In this document: positions 22,207 through 33,780 of the stretch, one piece after another
Numbering within the stretch: the stretch's first letter is position 1
Layout: every line of letters begins with the position of its first letter
Source: Megalopta genalis
Taxonomy: Eukaryota > Arthropoda > Insecta > Hymenoptera > Halictidae
Reading direction: 5' to 3'
Assembly (NCBI RefSeq): GCF_051020955.1
Contig: NC_135027.1
Location: 124,001-188,000, forward strand
Length of the DNA stretch: 64,000 nt
The notes under the pieces: model-generated
Database searches by the model: none
Seen by the model: only the letters and a program-made list of their open reading frames with translations
Told to the model about the DNA's origin: nothing
Translations under genes and position numbers: made by a program

Positions 22207-23307
22207 TATACTCAACATGCTAGCCGCAGCCTTCTTTCACCGACTGCCCCGATTTTCTAAAAAAACGAGCCGCGAGGCCCGAAAAATCGCGACTCAGTAT
22301 TCTCAGATCTGCCGGTTTCAACTCCGACCTTCGACCATTTCTGGGAGAAATTACTGTACTTGAACATTTCCCAATGTTCGTCACGACTCGCGCTTGGCTT
22401 AAGAAACGTGTTCACTTCTATCCTCGCAAAAATTCCTCGCAATTTCAACAGCGTTAAGCTAAAACACGCGAAACCGGTCACATTGATCGCGTCGATGGGT
22501 TCAGTGTCACGGGCCCGATTCTACAAGAAAAGTTGTTAAATCGATGATCGCACGGAGGCGTGCCACCTGCGAATAATCAGAGCTGCTTTGTCGGCTTCCC
22601 TCGGAGGACCGAAAATCCGATTGGCGACGGACGGACGATCGACAGGTGATGCCGGGCGGCTGGTGCAGCCTGCGAGGACAGGTGATGCAGGACGGGTTCG
22701 CGGCAAGTGAAAAGCAGGATTCCGTAAACAGGTTGCGTCGGTCTAATGCCCAAAGGACGAAGGAGGAGCATCGCCGGTCTAGTTGAGAGACCGCTCGGCC
22801 GGACATGGCCAAGGACAAAGAACCGTAGTGACATCGCGTGTGGCGCATTAACATGCGCGCGAGTGCCGCGAACAAGCCGACCGGCTCGGGAATAAAGTAC
22901 CGTTTTCCAATCTCGATGATCCGTTACATCCCTCGCGTTCCATCCGCGCCTGGAATCTCGTTTCCGAGGAGTGCCGATCGACGGGCACCCTCTCGTAACT
23001 TTTGTTTCGACAGAAACACGCCCTTGCCTTCGCGTTGTCGCGCAGAGACGCTGGCGTAGCCTAAGCGTGCGACAGGTTTCGACTCGATTGCTTCGGTCGA
23101 TCTTGAATCGCACCGTTTGCAAACGTCGCTCGTTGCATAAGAAGCGGATCGAACTTCGAATTCAGCGGGTCGCACGATGTTTGCGGACGAAGAATTATTA
23201 TCTGCAAACATTTCCCAGAGAACTGGTGCACGTGTGCCGGATTAGAACGCTGGAGATTGTCGTCAACTCTTCGACGAATAAAAAAACAATTCCATATGCG
23301 TTCTAAA
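22207..23307. other. Non-coding stretch, no recognised feature
   Basis: Overlapping open frames on both strands at 22.5-23.3 kb (up to 181 codons) are Arg/Ser-rich, lack domains and are mutually exclusive. I do not support any of them as genes. Confidence 0.5.
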
Positions 23308-23503
23308 CATGATCAGATAGTGCACAAAAATGGACAATTTGGGAAGAGGAGATGCGATTATTCGAACCTTGCGACTCGTTTTTGTAGTCACCGATTGCCA
23401 ACAACTATGAAAACGAGTCGCAAGGCTCGAATAATCGTATCCCCTCTTCCCAAATTGTCCATTTAAGCGCACAATCTGAGCGCGAATTAGGGAGAATTTA
23501 CTG
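23308..23503. mobile_element. MITE family A, copy 2
   Basis: The right end reads GGGAGAATTTACTG followed by TA. The left terminus is eroded but the inner arm (CACAAAAATGGACAATTTGG) is intact. The central hairpin is formed by GAACCTTGCGACTCGTTTTT and its inverse. ORF-like frames across it are palindrome artefacts. Confidence 0.78.
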
Positions 23504-24697
23504 TACCGTTCGATTCGACAGAACTGAGCTATAGAAAACAATTATAATAAACGCACGAGAAGTTACAATTGTATTATAAATTACATCGTTATCAATTCCA
23601 CTCGAATTATTATTTGTGATGCTCCAAGAGAAGCAGATCACATCGCAAGAATAAAATAATAGCAATATTTTCACGATTCGTTGATACAATCATTTTTCGC
23701 AATTGGTTTAAGATATAAATAAGACGATGCTAATGTGTCATAAGAGGATCAAGATATCGCGTGCCAGAAGATTAAATAACGTAAAAGATTTGAGAACGGA
23801 CGACGAACTGAAGGAAGTACAAAGAACCACGAAATCGTGTCTATAAGACATTTGCAAATCGGTACGCCATTGAGTCGGCACTCTGCAGACGCTCGTGAAA
23901 ACGTGATCGATGTTCCGCGCGTTTACGTTGGCAATAAAAAGGCAAGACTGAACCGGCACTTACGGCCGCTGAATATCTTCATCGACGACACGACGCGGAG
24001 CAGATTGTTCGCGCGAACTCCGTCGCGTTACGTTGATTTAACGACCGACGGGGATTCGGCGTCCGGGTCGATTCGCGCCAACGACTTTTCCGGAACAACG
24101 TGTAAAATTGAGTGGTCCCTCGTTTTTTGTTTCTTTTTTTCTTTTTTTTTTTCATTGCACCAGGTCTGTAAACAGTCGACTGCCTCGCAATCGTCGCACG
24201 TTCCTCTATTTGTTTCGAAACAATTTAAACGGCTCGCGCCGCGCGTTTCATACGGCTTTCGGCGTGTTGTTCTTTCTTCCGTAGGAAATAAAGCTCGCGG
24301 CTGAAAGAGGATATTCTGTTAGCCGACTACATATAGCGTGATCTCTCGTCGCGCTGCCAATTATGTATTTCCCTGGTGGAGCTCGCCCGACAAATTTCTG
24401 AAGCAGTGTCGGCCATTATTCGTAGATCGTTTCGAATAAATGTTTGTCCAAGGTAATTATCGCGATGAATTCCTTTCAGTCGAATATTTTATTCGAATGA
24501 TTCACGTTATTCGTTATAAATTATTCTATCTGTTCGAATAATTCTTCATTCGAAACATATCTGATTCCGTATGTTTTTCATTCTAGATGTACTCTTTATA
24601 TTTTTGTTCCCGCGTATTGTTTGTATATAAAGTGATTCGAAGACGTCAATAAAAAAAATCTATTCGCCAAAAGTTCCTCCGAAACGAATCTTTAGCC
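23504..24697. other. Non-coding stretch, no recognised feature
   Basis: AT-rich, with a T-rich run near 24123-24155. A 155-codon plus-strand frame (23837-24304) has no recognisable domain. Confidence 0.5.
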
Positions 24698-25023
24698 AGT
24701 GTACTCAAACGAGTCAAACTCTATAAAATCAGCGTACCCAAAAGATCAATTTCAATTCAATTAATGAACTCGAACGAATCGAACTTTATCAAATCAGTGT
24801 ACTCAAACTAATCAAATTCCATCCGACTGATGCACTCGAACAAATCGAACTGCGTCAAACCAGTACGCTCAAACGAATGAAATTCCATCGAACCGGTGCA
24901 CTCGAAAGAATCAAACCTCATCAAACAAATGCACTCGAACGAATCAAACACAATCGAAAGCAACGCATTCGAACGAATCAAGCTCTTAGCAAGCCAGTTT
25001 ACTAGAACGAATCAAACGCTCTG
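24698..25023. repeat. Degenerate ~40-bp minisatellite (about 8 copies)
   Basis: Each unit follows the pattern CACTCGAACGAATCAAAC, then a variable CTCATCAAACCAGTG-type half. A half-period (~20 bp) substructure (CTCRAAYGAATCAAAY) is visible. It is not a CRISPR array, because the spacing is continuous and the units diverge along their whole length. Confidence 0.85.
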
Positions 25024-25601
25024 AATCGTCGGCGCGCCAAATCTGGAACTCCGGGAATCCATGTGAAACTGAGTCGGTTCATGGGGTAGCAAACATGACA
25101 ACGTGGAACGTTCCGCGCTCGACTGGCCATCATTTATCGGGGGAACGCTCGAGCGGCGTCGGGTCCCGTTCGGAAAGCGGTAAAGTCGTTTAATCTGTTC
25201 CGGGAAAGGTGAGTTTTGCTGCGTGCCGATAATCGCGAGGAAGAACATCGCGAGGGACGCATCTTCGCTGGACGATTACGTGCTCCACGCAGCCATAATC
25301 ATCGGTACAATCGGCAACCGTTCCGCTTAGATCAACGGCGCAGCCTTGCCCCGCTATCTGTCGATTGCACGCGATTCAATGACGCGTGCAGCCGCGTGCA
25401 TTCGAACAGGCATGCGTCCGTTCACGTGCACTCGCGTACATCTCGAGGTGTCGGGTTCAAGATCGAGGCTCCATCTGCGTGTACAGATGCGTTTGACACT
25501 CGGTGTCAGTGTTTCGGGACTAATTGACGTTTGACGGGGTTTGCGAATTTGCCGGACGCCGTGGGACACGTTCTGCTTTTTGGTGCCAAAAAATCGAGGT
25601 G
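25024..25601. other. Non-coding stretch, no recognised feature
   Basis: CpG-rich sequence with overlapping short open frames on both strands and no recognisable domain. Confidence 0.45.
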
Positions 25602-25786
25602 CAGAAATTTCGCCTTAATTCGCGCTCGGATTGCGCACAAAAATGGACGATTTGCGTCTCGTTTTTATAGTTGCTGACAATCAATTATTATGAAAACGAG
25701 CCTCCAGGCTCGAATAATCGCTTCTCCTCTACACAAATTGTCCATTTTAGCGCGCAATCTGAGCGTCGATTGGGGAGAATTTACTG
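25602..25786. mobile_element. MITE family A, copy 3
   Basis: About 185 bp. The left end is CAGAAATTTCGCCTTAATTC and the right end GGGGAGAATTTACTG followed by TA. The arms contain CACAAAAATGGACGATTTG and its inverse. The central palindrome CGAGCCTCCAGGCTCG is conserved. Confidence 0.82.
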
Positions 25787-25942
25787 TATTTAGGGCATCC
25801 TTGAATTAAAATATGGAAGAAAAATGTTCACGTCATTGATGAAGGTTTTAGAAAGAAGTGCTTTGACTTCTTGAACTATTGTTAAACATTACAGTGTACT
25901 ATTATTGCTCCGATAGCTGCTGTTCATGCAGAATGTGCGATT
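25787..25942 (-). repeat. Repeat B, inverted copy adjoining MITE copy 3
   Basis: Read on the minus strand this matches 1755-1905, including TGCATGAACAGCAG, GGAGCAATAATAG, GACGTGAACATTTTTCTTCC and the end CCCTAAATA. The junction to the family A terminus is the same as at 1905/1906. Confidence 0.82.
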
Positions 25943-25979
25943 GAGCACAATCTGAGCGCGAATTAGGGAGAAATTACTG
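25943..25979. mobile_element. MITE family A, fragment (right terminus only)
   Basis: GAGCACAATCTGAGCGCGAA followed by TTAGGGAGAAATTACTG and TA. It marks the far border of the inverted repeat B copy. Confidence 0.65.
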
Positions 25980-26877
25980 TAACAGGCTGTGATTGGAGCA
26001 TGAGAGGATAGGAACAGTGAATCTGCTTCAATTTTCACGTATTCAAAATTGAGATTCTTTGAAGTACTAATAACGTTGGATTGTTTCGAAAGCCGTTTCG
26101 TTCTTTCGCGAGAAAATGGAAGACGATTTTTTAACGCTCAGAGTAACAAAAAATTCATTTTAACATTTTTCCGATAGCTTTGAAATCTTTTCGGGAAGAT
26201 TTCAGTTCGAGTTCAGAGAAATGTATCTCAGGGAAAAGCTTGAAGCTTTCATATTTTTGCAACAAAAAAACATGGAAAAGGAGGCAAAATGAAAAGCAGT
26301 CGAACGTATCTTTCGTTATTTCCCAAATTTCCTCGCACCCCGAATTTTTGTCAGCTACCGGACAGCCAGTACAGTGTTAACGACAGTTAAACACACGGTT
26401 ACAGGTGGTTCACCGGAGACCTTGCGCGGACAGCAGGCCAGGACAGTCCACTTTCACTGGCGCCTCTAATTGCGAGCTAATTTCCCGTGTCGGTGATAGT
26501 CGGATTGAAATTCGGAGATGACGAAGGCGTTCCGCTAGAGGTCCGCGAAAACAAGAGAAAGTGGCGGAGAATTTTTCGGCCGCGCGGGTAGATTAGGCGT
26601 CAATTACTGCGCCCTGTTGGCGCAGCCGTAAACGCAACTTTAGCAATTTAAATGACGTTTCATAAGACGTTTCTAAAGGTGAATTTCAGAGTTACTTTCG
26701 TCGACGTTAACTTTCCCATGACGCAAGTGTCAAATGTCCTTTGAATATTAAGAGAAAGAAAAGAAAGGTTCCGGAGCCGGTTACCGTGCGCTTATGATTC
26801 GACAAAGATCAGTTACTGTGTCTCGATTACTGTGTTGTCCCTCCGTGACATATGTCTTGTACTTGCTAAATGTAACG
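25980..26877. other. Non-coding stretch, no recognised feature
   Basis: No repeat, RNA gene or supported exon seen. Confidence 0.45.
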
Positions 26878-26913
26878 TTAATTGCAAATAAATAAAAGGC
26901 ACAGTAACTGGCT
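26878..26913. repeat. Solitary relic of the 14.4-14.9 kb minisatellite unit
   Basis: TTAATTGCAAATAAATAAAA followed by GGCACAGTAACTGGCT matches the core of the array next to coding exon 1. Only one copy is present here. Confidence 0.6.
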
Positions 26914-27782
26914 CCACTGGAGCCTAGCCGGTCTCGGACGGAGAAGTCGCAAAGGCGGTTTTCGGCGGGGCCCGTAACGAGGCCCGTAAACAGGTTCGCC
27001 GGGAGATCGATCGTCGGCCTATCCTCCGAACGGGGTCATCGGCCCATCGAGCCGAAAACATTTGAAATTCTTGGCGCTACTCGCGCCGCGCCGAGCCGCG
27101 TCGCGGTCTGGTTCATTGCCACGATTGCCAAGTGCGCGTGTGCCTCTCCGAAAGACCGGGCTCTCGCGCGATTTGCAAACAAAACGTCCCTCGTCATGCG
27201 TCTCCGGATTTATCTATTATGCATGAACAAGCAAATTTGCTTCGGAGCGGCACCAACGGAGCAGGAGTTCTTCGGTTTGCGGGCCCGGCGAGACCCGTCC
27301 GCCGAGATCGATGCAGATTCTATACGTCACTGATGAAATCCGCACGCTGCCAGGTTGCCGATGAATTTAGCAACCCGGCCAGATACAAACGGGCTGCATA
27401 GATATGCGAATTTGCATACAAAACGATCGTCGCCGGCACGGGATTGCGCAGCAGAGAGGTCGGGAGACCAGCCTTTCTTCGGTCGTAGACCGGTTGCGTG
27501 GCTTTTCGGATTACTTGGCCTGCTGATCGATACGGTTCGGTCATCTTATTCATGTGTCTTCGAGATTTCAATGATCCGATTACGTCAGACTTAGGTATTC
27601 CATGTTTTCTTGTCGAATCGCATTCTTGTAAGTGCAAAACGCTTCCACCGGAACTTGCGCAGCTTCTATTAAAATCCTTGTCTTTTTTAAGAAAAATAAT
27701 TTTATAATTTTATTAGCTTTTGTTAGACTTTTTCGTCATCTTTATCGTGATTGCTACACCTTTGGTTTGCTTTCCGGCGTGA
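26914..27782. other. Non-coding stretch, no recognised feature
   Basis: CpG-rich with short overlapping frames. ATTTGCATA-type octamers occur near 27409, but nothing else supports a specific site. Confidence 0.45.
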
Positions 27783-27945
27783 TTAACTGTATATTTTATC
27801 GAATAAGACTTATTGCATTCTTTCCTTCATCTATTTTGCCCCATAACTAACATTATACATGTCGAATAAGACATATTGCATCTTTTTCTTCTTTTATTTT
27901 GCCTGATAATTAACTTTGTACTTATCGAATAAGAAATATCAAATT
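27783..27945. repeat. Short tandem repeat, ~62-bp unit
   Basis: About two and a half units anchored on TCGAATAAGACNTATTGCAT, followed by a T/C-rich part and a GATTAACT/CATAACTAAC part. Confidence 0.75.
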
Positions 27946-29205
27946 TTGTTACTACAAAAATAAATAAATAAAATTAAAGGAATATAAAAGAATAAATTTA
28001 AGAACAATTCTAATATTTTCTTCATTTTTAAATTAAAAAATGTCTTACTCGATAGCTATGGGGTTATAGATAATAAGTACAACCACAGAAATCGGTTCCG
28101 CTGCACTAATCTGGAATTGTGAAATTGATTCAACGATTTCCAACGAATGAGTTTTCATTTGAACAGCTCGTAGCGGGAAAACGTGAAACCGACCGACGCG
28201 GTCGGTTCTAGTGTTAGATCCACGAATTGATTTACTGTCCGCTGACGCGAATTGAATACAATATGGACGGGAATGAAAACGACGGGCTTCAACATTACTC
28301 ACGGGGCTGCTTTTAATTGCGAGCTCTTCGACACGTCAGACAGTGGGCACAATTCATCACAATCAAGAAAACCTACAGTCGAACAGCGTTCCGAGGCATC
28401 TGCAGCGTTGGCAGATCCATTCACGTGGTCCGCGACAAATACAAATCGCGTTCGCGGCCGATGCGCGGGGGTTGGAAGGGGGACGGCTCGATTGTCGGAT
28501 GCACGCGAAGCTTAGATATACATACATACATACACGCATACATGCGCACCGCTCTATCTATCGTTTGTAAAAGTTCACGCTTCCGTACTTTGACCGGCCA
28601 TGATTTACCGAGTCAGTCTCTTTGATGTCGCGCGCCGGCTGCCTCCGCCTCCGTCGAAACGACGGCGCGTCGTCGTCGGCGGTGGCGACGGCGAGCGTCG
28701 CCTTCCTCCTTTCTTCGTCGCTCTGCAGTCAGAAAGCCAGACCTTGCCGAGGAGGCATTCCATAAAGGTGACGCGGCGGGCCGAGCCACCCAAGGAAACG
28801 AACTCGATTGGCGTGCTGTATTGTCTCGAACCACGGACCTGCCTCGATGCACTTTCCGCTTCCGAAACACTTTCCCCGGCTGGAAAAGCCGCGATGAAAT
28901 TGCCGCTCGAAACTGTACCACGATTCCGTGGAGAAGCCGCTGTGCATCGATTGGGACCTGTTTCAAAATTTATGGCAGGGGCGACGCGGGGGCGGGAGAG
29001 ACCGGGGCACAGCGAGCGAGCCACTGTGGCAAACAAAACATCGTTAAATATTTATTTATACGATTAAAATTTATGCGAATTATACACCAAGTTGATCTAT
29101 CGGTGCGATGGTAATTATATCCGTTAAATTATAATAATACTTTTACTTGATAAATGAACGAAGTAACGAAAGAAATTGGAATTTGGATAAATAAGTTATT
29201 TATTT
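27946..29205. other. Non-coding stretch, no recognised feature
   Basis: A short CATA microsatellite lies near 28518-28545. GC-rich open frames on both strands at 28.6-29.07 kb (up to 155 codons) are mutually exclusive and lack any domain. Confidence 0.45.
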
Positions 29206-29665
29206 GAAATTTCATTAGAAAAATCTGTATATGGAATTATTATGATTTCTATAAATATTAATATTTTTATGAATAACAGCGTGAAATGCCTCGGAGATGA
29301 TTTGAATATGAAATTTGAGATTTTCTATGAAATTTGATTAGAAAAACCTGTATCTATAATTATTATGATTTCTATTAACATTAATATTTTTATGAATAAC
29401 AACGTGAAATGACTCAGAGATGATTTGAATATGAAATTTTAGATTTTCTTCGAAATTTCATTAGAAAAATCTGTATCTATAATTATTATGATTTCTATAA
29501 ATATTAATATTTTTATGAATAACAACATGAAATGCTTCAAAGATGATTTGAATATGAAATTTGAGATTTTCTATGAAATTTGATTTGAAAAATCTATATC
29601 TATAATTATTATGATTTCTATAAACATTAATATGTTTAATAACGTGAAATGCCTCGGAGATGATT
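29206..29665. repeat. Tandem array, 123-bp unit (3.7 copies)
   Basis: Units start at 29206, 29329, 29452 and 29575 with GAAATTTSATTAGAAAAAYC and include ATTATTATGATTTCTAT and GATGATTTGAATATGAAATT. The last unit is truncated at about 29665. Spacing is exactly 123 bp. No coding potential. Confidence 0.92.
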
Positions 29666-29693
29666 AAATTAATCGATTAATACTCAGCAGTTC

Positions 29694-29957
29694 TGACAAA
29701 ATGAGCGGCTGCAATTTCGAACAGTGAACATATTATCGAAACAATTAACGTCGATACATTAACAGCAAGCGACTCTCTTATCTCGCGCAACAGTTCCATA
29801 AAATTCCCGTGTCACGCCGATGACGCACAAAGGTTAATTACGATGATAATTAATAGACCGTGAATTTTATGCACTTACGACAAAATCAACAGCCGCAATT
29901 TAGAACGGCGAACGTGTTATCGAAACGATTGTCGTCGATACATTAATAGCGTGCGAC
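29694..29957. repeat. Pair of direct repeats (~80 bp, 184 bp apart)
   Basis: Copies at 29694-29773 and 29878-29957 share CAATTT..GAACRG.GAAC, TTATCGAAAC and GTCGATACATTAA. Divergence suggests an old duplication. Confidence 0.75.
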
Positions 29958-30168
29958 GTTCGAACGCTTCTTGTCATCGAACGCGGAAATTTCGCGCGGA
30001 GGCTCTCGCGGTAATGGCGGTCGGGCAATAACGGCGGTCAGTTTTTATTTGGTTAAACAGCGTGGCGTCCCAGTTTTGTCATTTACTAATTCATACGGAG
30101 GATCCCGGGCGCGGATTTGGCGTGCGCCGGGTATTAACGTATTAAATTCGACATCGGGATTTGCAAGG
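29958..30168. other. Non-coding stretch, no recognised feature
   Basis: CpG-rich sequence leading into the octamer pair. No supported gene. Confidence 0.4.
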
Positions 30169-30272
30169 ATTTGCATCGAATTAACTTTTATGCAAATGCG
30201 CCGGGTTCGCGGGCGGCCGCGGGGGCGTGGGCGCATATTGTATTTGTGGTATACATGAATTAGGATTAATCC
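30169..30272. promoter_or_regulatory. Candidate regulatory cluster (inverted octamer pair and K50-type palindrome)
   Basis: ATTTGCAT (30169-30176) and ATGCAAAT (30190-30197) form an inverted pair of POU-type octamers 13 bp apart. A palindromic GGATTAATCC (30263-30272) follows, with the GGATTA core bound by Bicoid/Otx-class homeodomains. The block between is GC-rich. Grouping is suggestive only, and no expression evidence exists in the sequence. Confidence 0.25.
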
Positions 30273-33239
30273 TGGCCATCTCAAGGCGTCGTAAATATTC
30301 ATGGGCCGCGGGCGAAAGATGCTCTTGGAAACGGGCACCGAACGCGAATCGATCGGCCCCGCGTCCGCTTCCTCTTCTCTCACGACAATAAATCGCGGCG
30401 AGACAAAACAAATTATGTATTGTTCGCCGGACGAGAGTCCCTCGCCTCGGAGTTCTTACCGGCCGGGGACGGAAGGGGGGAACAGGAGGGAGCGGAATTG
30501 TTCGCAGAAGCAGATACAGGGTGTCGAAAAAGTTCCACGGGCCTCGCGGTCCACTGGGTCAATGGCCCACTTTAAACGCTGACTCACACGGCGCAAGCTG
30601 CGTGCAACGCACGCCGTGCACATCGTTCAACTTCGGGAAACATGGATTAATGGAAAATTACACGTTGCCTGCTCTGGCTAGTCATCCTTAGTAACTATAC
30701 CGGACACAAGCGTGATCGGCAATCGATGATTCATCGATTGCTCGACCGAGAGAATTCCTTTTTTCTGCGACGTACCCCCGATGATTGCCAATTACCGCTC
30801 GATTGCGGCAGCGTTTTTCGACTCGGTTTTAGACAAAGCGTAGTCTTTCCGGGCAATGTAATGATGCATCGTCAGCCGGGAAATGTTACGAGGAAGAGAA
30901 CCAATAAACACCGCGTTTCGGAGGCTAATAAAATAGATACGCAACAAATATCAACAGAGAAGTGACTTTTCTCAGCCTAATTGTTGGACCATCGGCGACG
31001 TTCTCCTTAAAACAAGAAAATTCAGCACAACAAGTCGTCGAAATGTTTCCAAAATGAACACTAAAATACTCGCGCGATTATCTGGCTAGCTTCTTCTTAC
31101 TTGTTTAAACTCCTTGCAGGTTAATGCACACTGCAGAAAATAGCATACAAAGAACCTAATTGCATAACGCATAAGTAAAAACAGTACAATGATGAAAGTT
31201 ATATTGTACACGAATAAATATATACATATATACATGAATATAATATAATGAATATTATATAATATTATATAATGAATATAATAATATAATGAACACGAAC
31301 ATTGAATATGAAACAACATGAATAAATAAATGTAGATAACTGAATAAATATAATTATGTAGAAACGTATCGCGCATTCAAAGATATCTGTGAACGTAACT
31401 CGAAGATGTGACGTGTGGTTCTGCCATCTATTTAGCTTGGACAGAATATAAATTCGCGATTCCTGAATTAGTCTTGGGAAAGCAGGCCCAGAACGGACGC
31501 GGCAGTCGGCGCCACGGGTTCATAGAAAGATCGCCGGTCTGATGGTAATAGGGGCTAGCCAGCCCGGTCAATTGTGGGCATTAAGGTCTCCGGAGGGCAG
31601 AGCATCGTCTGGGAATTCGGAGCGTGGCACTGGGAACGTCGAGGCCCAGAGAAAGAGGGAACTGTTTCGAGGGAGCCTGAGCTGGTCTCAGGACGCTGCG
31701 GCGCGGCGGCTCCTGGCATCCAGGCTGATTTAAGCGAGAAGATAGCGCGTTTCTCGCGAACGATCCTCCACGCTCGGAAACTTATTAGCCGTTTCAGATC
31801 CCGTGATCTTCGCCGGCCAGGCGGATTTATCGCGTCCCCTTCCTCGAGAATCCCGGATCAACGGAGATTTATTTCGGCCGAATCCCGACGCCGTGGAAAA
31901 AAGAGGGCCGGATTCTTATTAAAACGGGGCTTTATCCGCTGGAAGCAATACCGTCGATCACGCGGCTCCATTATGCGGAATTATTCGCGGGTTTATTCCG
32001 CGATTGAATGCCGAATTCGGCAACCTGATTACATATTTCGTAATCGAACGCTGAAATCGGCGTGGCCGCTTTGTAATTAAATATTGATACCGTTATTGCG
32101 GGATTTAGCGACGGGATCCGCTCGTTCGAGTAACTTCGTCGCCTAGGTTTTAGCTTTCATGGGATTTCGAACAAAAATGTCTCCGTTCGACCGTGCCCGA
32201 CAATATTTGATTAATCGATGCAGCTTCCGTTCGCCGTCGAGCCGCAAGCAACGGCTGTGCTCCGAATAAAACGAAAAGTTTGAGCATCGGCGCAATTAGT
32301 AAGAGAAACTTTATTGTATCCATTATCGTTCCCGGAGGTTTGTACTTATTTTAAACTGAATCGCCATTGTTGCGCGTCGTTATTGTTAACTCGGAAAATA
32401 CTGGATGAAAGGTCAAGGGGCAGCGGTGACTTGATCTCGATCTAACCTGGAAACCAGTACCGAACTCGGCACGTTCGCCGTTTCGACGTTAAAAATTCAC
32501 GAGGAAAATTTGTTCGTTATTAACTACGAACGAGAGCCTTTTGAAAATCGCTCGATGAATATATATATATATACACGAGCAGAAAAACGACGGTCTTTTG
32601 AAGCGAACGAGCGGCCCGCAAGTCGCCATTTTCGGCGACAAAATGGCCTGCGAGCCGGACCAAGGATACCCGGCCGCAACACGCTTTTGTTGCCCCGGTG
32701 AATGAAACCGCGAAACCTTGGCACACTTGAGTGGCCAATTAATCGCGGCATTAAACACCAATCTCCCAAGTCCAGCCGATCGATTTCTTTGCACAAGAGC
32801 GAAAAGTGGGCGACCGGGGATAATGTCGGGGCCCGGGAGCCGGGACAAAGGCTACGGATTTTCGCGTTTTTTTTTCCGGCGAGTGTGTCCACAATATCGA
32901 AGGAACACCGCCGCGGAACGGGATTACACGCAAACGAGCAATTCGTGCCGGCGATCAATTGCCTTTCATTTGTCCGAGCGCGGACCGGGATGAAATTCAA
33001 ACTCGCAAACGAGCGGAATTTTCGTCCGGAGCCGATGAATCAGCTCTCGATTAATTACCGATACGTTGCGTTTTTGTGGTTTTTCAGTTAAAAAACACGT
33101 GACGGCCAAATCGACGAGGAAACGGGGAATTAACTTTCATCCCGAACATTGAACCACTATTTTTCAACTAAAAATATAGACCTCTGCCTCTTGAATTCAA
33201 GGGAACGATTCAGAAGTGTTTACTCTCTCGCGATCTGTC
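30273..33239. other. Non-coding stretch
   Basis: A solitary TA-CAGGGTGTC terminus lies at 30515-30525. An AT-rich, (ATA)-like stretch lies at 31210-31300 and a short (TA)n at 32559-32573. No supported gene. Confidence 0.45.
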
Positions 33240-33780
33240 ACCGTTGCAAAATTCTTTTCGAAACAATTTTTCTCCGAAAAATTTCACGGTATACTTTTCC
33301 ACAAATTTACAGAGTTATTTGTGCATATTTCAACTACAATTGTTAATTTTTTGAAGTTGCTAGCATTAAAATTGTAGCAGGTATTCGCCGAAGAATAGAG
33401 CTACACAAAAATCGTTTCTATTCTTCGTTAAATTAGGGTGAACTTTGCGATTTTCGTGGCACGAAACCGTGTAACATTTTCTTAATGAGACTTCGCAGGC
33501 TTGTTTAGACACCCTTCGCCTACATCCGTGAATTATTGTACCACGTTGCTGTTGCGCATTTATCAATACCGCGATATACAATGTGCCAGAATGAAAATCT
33601 GGAGAACAAACGATTCTGAACGGCGTCCCGAAGTTGATACAAACTTTCGGAATTCTTTTCCGCAAGATCACAAAATATTTTTCAACGACACTCCGTGGAC
33701 TTGTTTAGCCACTTTTGATTTATATCGATGAATTTTTATACGTCATTTAATATCGCGCATACAGCGAAGCCGCGACATTC
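33240..33780. repeat. Ancient ~200-bp repeat X, cluster 1 (three degenerate units)
   Basis: Units anchored near 33314, 33496 and 33694 share a TTTTTC..CGAAA..TT block, a GG[CA]TTGTTTAG-type block, then TTTATATCGATGAATTTTTA. Related units occur at 38.5-38.9 and 39.45-39.62 kb. Similarity is partial and indels are frequent. Confidence 0.6.

Noticed and set aside
22577..23122. 181-codon minus-strand frame
   Set aside because: Arg/Ser-rich, overlapped by other open frames on both strands, and without domain or splice support.
23340..23420. tRNA B-box-like GGTTCGAAT in the MITE centre
   Set aside because: No A box at the right distance and no cloverleaf. The motif is part of the MITE hairpin.
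24698..25023. CRISPR-like regular repeat
   Set aside because: Eukaryotic sequence, with continuous degenerate units and no unique spacers between identical repeats.
28600..29067. 155- and 143-codon frames on opposite strands
   Set aside because: They are mutually exclusive in a GC-rich region where stop codons are rare, and neither resembles a family.
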